Assembly (NCBI GenBank): GCA_030248295.1
Contig: JASANH010000902.1
Coordinates: 124,001 to 188,000, forward strand
Source: Mesodorylaimus sp. YZB2_4
Lineage: Eukaryota; Nematoda; Enoplea; Dorylaimida; Dorylaimidae
Direction: 5' to 3'
Length of the DNA: 64,000 nucleotides
Made by a program: the position numbers and the translations under genes. The notes beneath the pieces are model-generated. The model did no database searches, was not told where the DNA came from, and worked only from the letters and a program-made list of their open reading frames with translations. This document shows positions 57,082 through 64,000 of the stretch, in pieces. Positions within the stretch are counted from its first letter, which is position 1; each line of letters opens with the position of its first letter.

Positions 57082-57444
57082 TTTGAAGAACTTCTGATCG
57101 TGTTGGCTGCACAAACAGCCGTAGCTTTTACGTGCATCGAGCTAGTAACTTCCATGACGACTCGCTTATCAGTTTTATTGCACAGTAAAGAGCGTCTTGT
57201 TAATTTTTGTGAGTCTGGCCTATTTCGCAGTCTGATGTTGACAGACTCGGCTGTACGACCAGGTGCTGTGAGCAGCGACAGTAACTAACCATAATTACTA
57301 GACGATGCGACTCGGTGCATCCAATGCATGGGTGGTGACTGTAGTCCAACGGCAACTAGTGTTGGCAGCATGGGAGCTGTAGTCCAATGCACCATCACAA
57401 CAATCACAAAAATGTTATTTCCTATTTTATTTTCTTGGCTGTGT

Positions 57445-57555
57445 CGGCGCATCCAGTGCACTGATTTAGGGAGCCGTCCTCTCCAAAGTCACGGTCCTCC
57501 ATCCCTGACTTAGGAGAGGCGGGACGGCCCCTGAACCAGTGCACTCGATGTGCCG
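57445..57555. repeat. Long imperfect hairpin just 3' of the GNAT-B gene
   Basis: Arms 57445-57491 and 57506-57555 pair with few mismatches and small bulges around a 14-base loop. Shared blocks include CAGTGCACTG and GCCGTCC. On the minus strand it lies 32 bases after the GNAT-B stop, so it would be in that transcript's 3' UTR or downstream. Size and shape suit a pre-miRNA or a short MITE. Confidence 0.7.
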
Positions 57556-57586
57556 ATAAAGCCCACGCCGATATCGTCATCCAAAG

Positions 57587-58840
57587 TCACACAACATTCA
57601 CATCACAGTCGGCCAGACAATACACCTTACTCTTGTCGATTGGTGGTGCGTACTTGGTGAACATACAGGCCATAGGATAGGGCATTTCGAGACCCAACTC
57701 CTCGGCCAGTGCATTCCTCGGGTATTGGTTACTGGCCAACATGCAGTACATGCACAATTTATAATCTTCGGGTCCCTTCATAAATTTCGACATCAAGGAA
57801 AATGTAATCATTTTCGCGATTTGTTCCGAGTCGGCGTAAAGGGGGCCAATTTTTAATTTTCCAATCCCGATATCTTTGATCGTGCCATAACCGCAAATTG
57901 CATTTGTGCTGGAGTCCAATGCAATTAAACTGGTCGCGTACGGATTATGTAAAAGATGTCGAGTGCACCAAAGCGTTCGATCGTGGCCGGATATCGCCCT
58001 ATCGTATCTGATCACCGATTCGATCATCGACTGATCAGGTTCTTGAAGATTGATGCCATCGATGTTGTGATTCTTGTCGAAGAATGCTTGTGTAGTGAAC
58101 CCTTCCGCGGTGACCAGCGAGTAATCATGGAGGACTGTGAAACCATTTTTAAGGTAAATATCCATTACGTGAGGTTCTGAAAGAGAAATCTTGAGATTGG
58201 TTATTTGCCACTGCTCGACTGGTCAAACAGTGGTGCTTGAAATCGTCGTCTGGAGCCTGTGGATGCAGCGCTGTAGTTTGCTAGCGCAAAAAGGCTGGGT
58301 GGCCATACATTGGAGAAGATACCGCGGAGATAGTTGGCTTCTCTCCCAGTCGTAGGAGACAGAGACATCCACCCGATGTGTTTCTGCCCTATCGAGCAAC
58401 TGATGCAACGCTGCATGCGGCAACCAAATACACCGCGTTCCCTGCAGGCCAATCACACCTTCTACACAAGATGGCCCACTGATCATGCCAACAATGGGGA
58501 CGCAAACCTTCAAATTACCTGCCACCAGACTGATGTTCCTTCCTTCTAACTTTTTCATCGCTTTTTCCAGCAGTACCTTTCCAACACCGCAGCCACGCTG
58601 ATCCTTCCTGACAAAAAGCAGTCCGATATATCCGTCATGCGGGCCGTGCTCCACAGCCGCCACGAATCCGACTGGCTCATCAGCATCATTTTCGGCCACC
58701 CAAAACCAGTCGGGGGGCAAAAAGCTGTCGTAGATCAGAAAATCGCTGGGAGATAATTCCCATTCGAATTCTTCCACTGACAATTCAACGAGTAGCTTGT
58801 AATCGGAATAGGCCCCTGGTCGAAGATTTATCGAGGACAT
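57587..58840 (-). CDS. GNAT-family N-acetyltransferase, tandem copy B
   Basis: Two exons, 58519-58840 and 57587-58176, joined in phase 1, 303 residues. Same architecture as copy A: GNAT with R-x-x-G-x-G loop (RGCGVGK) after DGYIGLLFVRKDQ, then the second domain (CGYGTIKDIGIGKLKIGPLY, EQIAKMITF). The exon 2 lengths of the two genes are equal (590 bases) and both exon 2s open with EPH, so the pair arose by tandem duplication of a two-exon gene. The ATG at 58840 (MSSINLRPG) is chosen to match copy A; an in-frame ATG at 58867 is possible. TATA-like TTTATAAA lies about 91 bases upstream. Confidence 0.86.
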
Positions 58841-58930
58841 TGGTGCCAGGTAGAAGACTTTCCGCAAGAATCACGCGATGGAAGCAGGACTCCCGCCGGC
58901 AGCAGACTTTTGACTTAGCGCACTAGCGCG

Positions 58931-58952
58931 TTTATAAATGTTGACCTATAAA
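58931..58952. promoter_or_regulatory. Divergent promoter with two TATA-like boxes
   Basis: TTTATAAA (58931-58938, self-complementary) and CTATAAATC (58946-58954) sit between GNAT-B on the minus strand (start 58840) and the small plus-strand frame at 58969. Confidence 0.45.
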
Positions 58953-58968
58953 TCGAAAAGCGCTGATA

Positions 58969-59163
58969 ATGAGTGAAGAGAATGAAGATGAAGAGCGCTT
59001 TTTATTTATTCAAGGAACACCTCTGTCAGTTTTGATAAGAATCAGCGGAAAGATAATTTTTTGGCTAGTGCAACTGTTCGCTGCTTGCCTGCCGACGAAG
59101 GCGAGCAAACCCAACAGCAACAGCAATAAAACATTCTCACGCAACAAGTTTTGTGGACGATAA
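58969..59163 (+). CDS. Putative 64-residue single-pass membrane microprotein
   Basis: The frame begins with an acidic head (MSEENEDEERF), then a hydrophobic segment (SGKIIFWLVQLFAACL) long enough for one membrane helix, then a Ser/Asn/Lys-rich basic tail ending TAA. The ATG follows two TATA-like boxes closely, which would leave a very short leader. Not recognised. The composition looks protein-like, but length and single-species reading make it uncertain. Confidence 0.35.
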   Translation: MSEENEDEERFLFIQGTPLSVLIRISGKIIFWLVQLFAACLPTKASKPNSNSNKTFSRNKFCGR

Positions 59164-59244
59164 TGCTTTCTTTCCACGCCAAATATGCAAATAACAGTAA
59201 TCATTGGACTGCCCGGAAACTGTAGGCCGCAATCGAGGATATGC

Positions 59245-59524
59245 AATGAGTTTTCAACTCCAGCAACTGAAAACCAAGCACAAACCGCCAACAACTAGTC
59301 CGCCTCAAGCGAAACCTAAAAAGTCTAGTCCCACCTTGAAACTCAACTTTTTCAGAGGAGTATCTCAAATGTCTTTCATGCAACTTCCTCAAAGATCAGA
59401 ATTCAGGTTGCCAGGGAATGTACGAATAATGAAAACATCCTTGAATAAATTTTGTTGCTGGTCCATCATTTACCTACATGCAGCGCAAAAAATTCGCACA
59501 TTTTTGTTTTTTCATTCCAATTAA
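59245..59524 (+). CDS. Possible small basic proline-rich protein
   Basis: The frame MSFQLQQLKTKHKPPTT continues with SPPQAKPKKSSPTLKLNFF and runs 92 codons. The first 60 codons have protein-like composition; the end is AT-rich and less convincing, so a missed splice is possible. It follows the 64-residue frame on the same strand by about 80 bases and could be part of one transcript. Not recognised. Confidence 0.2.
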
Positions 59525-62371
59525 AACTGCGACACCAATGCCAGAAATTTCGATCACAAATCAACAATCGTCTTGGCTGTGGCTGATTCAACTGGTTTTA
59601 TCAATCATAATTTCGAAAACATATTAAAAGCTTTCTTCTGGGTATGCGAAAAACCAAAGGAGCAGGGGTGAAGCATTCAGAAACGGCCATATTTCTCAAA
59701 CTCACCGAAAATTGCGCACAAAGCAAGAGGAGGCTTGCTGCATCCGAAGCTTCCGATTCTTTTTAGGCTGTCGTACAAGTCAGGCACACATCGCTGGCTC
59801 CTCCCCGCCCCCCCCACCCCCCCCCCTCCCCCCCCCCAACCAATCCCGAACCCAAGCCACTTAAACACAAAAAAACCAAAAACCTCCGTCTCCAATGCCT
59901 TTCTCAGACCAGAACTTCTTTAGAGGAGTGTTGCCCAATTCTAGCTCGGAGATATATTTCTCGTTGCCATCGAAAAATATGCTTTTGCAGGAAGTTGTGC
60001 GAGTGGGGTGCGTGCAATGGCGACCCACACTCGCTGTGCCCCCCTTTACTCTCTGAAATACAGAAATCGTCACGCACAGTATTCATTTGAGCCGCTGTAA
60101 CTATTCCTGGGGGTCGGGAGATGGATACTCTCCCCTGGCTGGGGACGGCAATCATCTGCTCGATGTCTCAGCAGCAGGTATAATCGCGAGATTCGCCTTC
60201 CTCGAGTCGGAGTTTTTGTCCCACATACTCTGATCTCTCTTATCTCCCGCCGCCTGGGTGTGCTGGTTACATTTATGACCAGCATGACTCTCTCAGTTCA
60301 CCAATGATACACACAAACTGACTCAAATCCACTTCTGATTCCATCCCACAACGGGTGTGCCCTTTCGAACATGTGAACCTTCCTTATCTCAGAAAAAAAC
60401 ATGAAAACTTTGACCCATATGACCAAAGATCAGGAATGTACGAGTACAGCTCGCAACCCTCAGCCTGGCTGACCACGGCGAGAAGGAGAGAATGATCGAT
60501 ACTCCCTGGCGAAGAGACGCTAACCACTCTGGCCAGTGCTTCAGCCGTCGGCATTGCAGAGATGCTTCCAGTAAGCTGTTTCTAGCCTGTTAACACTTTC
60601 AGTGACTGTGATCTCATTGGAAGATGCATGTCTTGCCGGTGCTTGCCATCAACTCAACCCCCCCCCCCCATCCGCTCTCCTCAGCGTTCTGGTCCATGGA
60701 ACCTTAGTAATAACAGAGAGAGATCACTGAAACCGCAGGACAGCACCCGCAATCGCTAAGCTGTGTTTGTGCAGGTCACTGAGATCTTAGGTGCGCAGCT
60801 TTTTTTGAGCAAGCAAATAAATTTTGTTTCTTATCATTTTATTCGAGGTGGCGTTAGTTCACGTGGTTGGTCAGAACACACGGGCTCCACGCAGCCCCAG
60901 CTCCCCATCAGGTCAGTGGTTATAAGCGCCCGTGAGGTGACTAGCTCTCACGGCAGATTCCCTCTGTGCCTCAACTAGGAGCACCTACGCACGAGGGCAT
61001 CCTGTGCCAGCAACAGAGTCCCAGAATGATACTGGGCGAGAAAGGACAGCCCTCGCAGGCTGAAGTTCCTGCTTCTCCACTCGTTCGATACCCAGCGAGT
61101 TGCCCAGAGCCAGGGTTGCAAGGTCATCGCGCGCAGGTCATTAAACTGCAGTCCTTACGTACATTCAGTCGCAAAAGAGCTGTCATCCAGTCAGGGTTGA
61201 TGGGGACAAACCAATCGAGCCCGCGGGTCCAAGCTTACTGAAATGAGTTGGGCATTCAAGTAGCTCAACTCGCTGATTGTATGAATTTGAGCCATCGACG
61301 CATTTTGTCTTCAACAAATTTCAAATGCGGCTGCAACTGTCGTTTGGGAGTACTGGTTGCCATCGCGTCCAGTCACGTGTGTCAGCGACGGGAAAGTGGC
61401 AAAGAAAAAGCAAAAAGCCACCCCGCCATAACCCGTCTGGCACTGATTTCGAAATGACGTCTCGCCGGAGTAACGCTGATAATCTCAAAACCTAGTCAAG
61501 TCGTGGGCTAAAATCAAGGAGGCAGGTCTTACTGACCACAACCACGATTCGCTGAACTTCCAGAAATAGGACAAGCATGTTCGCGTATGCTCCCTTTTTT
61601 TACATCTCTGAGATTCTGACTTGAAAAATAGAAGTCCGGCTTGTAGACCGTCTTAAAAAAAAGATTTGAGAATGTTGTTTTCGTGTCACTACAGACTTTT
61701 TATAATTGAATTTTCCGCTAGTCCAGTCCAGCTGAGAGTACAGGGCAAACACTGCAGTGGTGTCTTTCCCCAATTGAAAAAATCTTGAGTGAAAAATACG
61801 CTCGCTTCTGAGTGATCATAACGAGGCTTTCTATGACTACTGTATTCTCAGATAATTAGAAGGGTCAGTCTGCTTGATGCTTTTTCTTCAGATTAGTTTT
61901 AGATTAGCGGGGTCCCACTGGGTGGAGCATTTTAGAGTTTTTTTACGTGTCATCTTTCAAATGGCATGTTGCATTGTGAATTATATCCGCAGTACAGCAT
62001 GTGTGTCGAAGTACCTCGGCTTTTTTTGTTGGGCGTCTAAAAAGTATTGCATAGATTCTTTCCCTATTTTAGTTTTCCGTTGTCTTTTTACTCACCATTC
62101 AGTTCAGCTGGCCTGACTCTCCAGTGAAGTGTGTACTGGTTTAGTGCATCTCAAATTTATTTCGTTTAAAGTCTGTAGTAAAAGTGAAAGGCTCCAGAAG
62201 GGTTTTTCCAAAAATGGTGCGAATGGTGATTGTGAGTGAAATGCCAGCACCCACGGGGTTGGCAAGCGGAAGGCTCAAGCCTGCAGAAGCACCCAGCTAG
62301 TTGAGCGCAGTTTGTTGGTGTGCCACGCGCAAGAGCTGTTTAGGCTGTGAATTTTAGAGAAAAATACCTGC
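59525..62371. other. Repeat-bearing intergenic region
   Basis: It has C-rich low-complexity DNA at 59808-59837 and a 12-base C run near 60658-60669. Dispersed hairpin repeats lie at about 60110-60275 (with TCTCCCGCCGCCTGGGTGTG) and a weaker one at about 60490-60600. No exon is supported. Confidence 0.4.
60110..60275 (+). repeat. Dispersed hairpin repeat, long copy
   Basis: The longest clear copy: ATGGATACTCTCCCCTGGCT, a GATGTCTCAGCAGCAGGTAT core, CTCGAGTCGGAGTTTTTGTC and the terminal CTCCCGCCGCCTGGGTG...CTGGTTAC. It matches the 33.9 kb copy over its whole length. Confidence 0.7.
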
Positions 62372-62749
62372 ATGCTGTGTGTTGTCCTTGTTTCAGCAAG
62401 CAGTCTTTGGATAATGGTCCATTGCTGGGTGCCCGGCCAACAATGCACCATTTTGTCTGACCGTTCCATTTCAGGTATTCATCTGCTCAGGTCCCAGTCC
62501 CTTTTTTCCAGATTGCAAGTCATGACCATGCTGCAAAGCGAACGAGTCGCTGGACCGACTCAGGAGAGGCTGACTAGGCCGCTGAACTTGACAGTGATCC
62601 ACGCCGATTACATCAGCAGGCGCTGGGGGTATGCAAGGCGACAAAGGGCACAAATTCAAGTAGGCAGCAAAAACCGTGCATATCTAGCTGCTCTGTTTAA
62701 TACCCCGAAACTGCCACCCACTAGTCTGCATGATTTGTTCTTGCTGTGA
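62372..62749 (+). CDS. Possible 5' exon of the astacin gene or separate small secreted ORF
   Basis: A 125-codon frame opening with MLCVVLVSASSLWIMVHCW, which looks like a signal peptide. It lies 0.4 kb upstream of the first sure astacin exon, but no donor in it joins in phase to 63166. Recorded as a candidate only. Confidence 0.2.
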   Translation: MLCVVLVSASSLWIMVHCWVPGQQCTILSDRSISGIHLLRSQSLFSRLQVMTMLQSERVAGPTQERLTRPLNLTVIHADYISRRWGYARRQRAQIQVGSKNRAYLAALFNTPKLPPTSLHDLFLL

Positions 62750-63165
62750 CTGCGCACTGCCGAGCACAAGTTGACTCGCACTTACTTCGTGGGCGTAAAC
62801 TCAAAAAGACTCAGGGCGGGTCGAGTTGTAAGACTAAGCAAACGTTGTTTCACGAGTGGCCCCTATGAATGGCTCAAACACACAAATATGATAAGGTGGT
62901 GACGCGCATAAGCAGGCGGCAGCTTTTCATCCAACTCTATGCGGCCGAGGAGCAGTGAAAGTGGGAGCAGCCAAATGTATCCGTCCACATTGACTCTATG
63001 TGCGTATCTAACCGCTGCCTATAGCTATGGTAAGCAATATTATCCACGGCTGGGTTTCTTGCACCGGTGTCCTCCATGTCAGAAGTTTCAGTGAACAGGC
63101 TCTGCATCCGAATCATGTCAGTGGGGAGTGCGGAATGTGCCCCCTGTCTATCCATACCATTTCAG

Positions 63166-63968
63166 TTATTGATCCGTCCTACCAAAAGAAGATCAATCTA
63201 GGTCAGCAAGAGGGCCACTTCGAAGGCGATATTCTTGGCCGAGCGTCTGCCCAACAGAGCAGGACTTATTTGAGCAGGGTTCAAAGCGCAGTAAGTCACA
63301 CTCGATCTTCTGCTGTGTCTTCAGAACTAAGACGTGGATGGTTTAGGCCAAAAGTGGAACTGTATCGCAATGGTTGTGGGATGATGGAGTCATCTATTAT
63401 GAACTGGACGGAAGTGACAGCGAATGGAGTAAGTGCTTTTGTCAACCGCGGTCGTGGGTCAGGGGGCCCCTGCCTCTCACACTTACAGGGGAGGGTTCGA
63501 CTCCCACCTGGGTAAACAGTGACTGTCAGATATGTGCTTCTTAGCCCTCGAGTGCTAAAGTATGACATAGAATGGCATGACGTCGATGTGGATCACGGGA
63601 TTATTAGCCCACATACATTGACAAAGTTGTAAGGGACTGCCAAAACTGCCACTGACATCAATCACACCGACTTGCGCCAAGTTTGGATCAAAAATGACTG
63701 CAAAACTGATACTGACTAAGCTTCTGCAAGTTTTTGAAATCTCTGAGACCCTACAAAATACTAGCGTCATTCGTTTCGTGCCATGAGCTCACCTAGTATG
63801 TCCTAGTCTATGTTTTGTTTAGTATTTTGCCCTCATGTATTTCAGGTCAACGCCAATTGCGAATGCTCGAGAACGCAATACATGAAATCCAAAATAACAC
63901 TTGCATTGTTTTCGAAAAACGAAAAGATCAGCCAAATTATTTGAAGATATCGCAAGAAAAGTCGTACG
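63166..63968 (+). CDS. Astacin-family zinc metalloprotease, partial (propeptide and start of protease domain)
   Basis: Secreted M12A endopeptidase. Three exons: 63166-63290, 63347-63428 and 63846-63968. Phases agree and donors GTAAGT, GTAAGT and GTACGT are clear. Exon 1 carries GHFEGDI, the F-x-G-D motif whose Asp blocks the zinc in astacin zymogens. Exon 2 gives QWLWDDGVIYYELD, the W-x-x-G-x-I-x-Y start of the mature protease. Exon 3 gives QLRMLENAIHEIQNNTCIVF and YLKI, including the first disulphide Cys. The HExxH zinc site lies beyond the window, and the signal peptide exon upstream is not settled. A SINE occupies the second intron. Confidence 0.85.
63440..63590 (+). repeat. tRNA-derived SINE in an astacin intron
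   Basis: Contains CCTGCCTCTCACACTTACAG, a perfect B-box GGTTCGACTCC and a body with CCCTCGAGTGCTAAAGTATG, ending ATGGCATGACG. Same subfamily as the 48.0 kb copy. Confidence 0.75.
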
Positions 63969-64000
63969 TAGCACTTTCATAAAGTTTTATTTTGATGAAC

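Overview
The window looks like nuclear DNA from a nematode. Protein-coding genes are broken by GT-AG introns of about 50 bp to 3 kb. There is no bacterial operon layout or ribosome-binding-site pattern. Several gene families point to nematodes: a secreted protein made of MIG-18-like cysteine-rich modules, two acetyltransferases with the two-part GNAT layout common in nematodes, a partial astacin zymogen, and a short interstitial array of TTAGGC, the nematode telomere unit. Genus cannot be read from the sequence.

Layout. 1-8.6 kb (minus strand) holds a compact gene series: formimidoylglutamase-like ureohydrolase, then WDR55, then proteasome subunit PSMD13/Rpn9, whose last few codons run off the left edge. 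The first two are only 132 bp apart, with a splice acceptor 8 nt before the WDR55 start, so an operon resolved by trans-splicing is plausible. WDR55 is split by a 3.2 kb intron filled by a tandemly repeated element. 10.3-15.8 kb (plus) is a complete eight-exon ARHGAP1/p50RhoGAP gene (SEC14 domain plus RhoGAP domain). 19-20 kb has a decayed LINE tail. From 22.7 to 38 kb lie three minus-strand RhoGAP-only paralogues of ARHGAP1. They keep its last four exon lengths to the base but have lost the SEC14 half. Small secreted-protein genes sit among them. 31.96-33.07 kb is an element with inverted termini and a Ty3/gypsy-type integrase fragment that contains a spliceosomal intron, so it is Ginger-like. 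40.5-44.9 kb is a nest of transposons: a tRNA-derived SINE split by two copies of an element with CCAG...CTGG ends, one of which is split again by foldback DNA. 46.7-49.7 kb (minus) is a swiprosin/EFHD2 gene. 53.1-54.2 kb (plus) is the MIG-18-like secreted gene. 55.3 kb (plus) is a GTP cyclohydrolase I feedback regulatory protein. 55.8-58.8 kb (minus) is a tandem pair of two-exon GNAT genes. 59.0 kb (plus) is a 64-residue putative membrane microprotein on a shared promoter. 63.2-64 kb (plus) is the 5' part of an astacin metalloprotease.

The housekeeping genes (PSMD13, WDR55, ARHGAP1, EFHD2, GCHFR) are well supported because exon joins keep frame and match family lengths. The space between them is repeat-rich: a tRNA-derived SINE family, a second tRNA-like family, and a dispersed roughly 120-170 bp repeat with an internal hairpin. 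Exon coordinates come from reading splice sites and frame by eye, with no transcript evidence.
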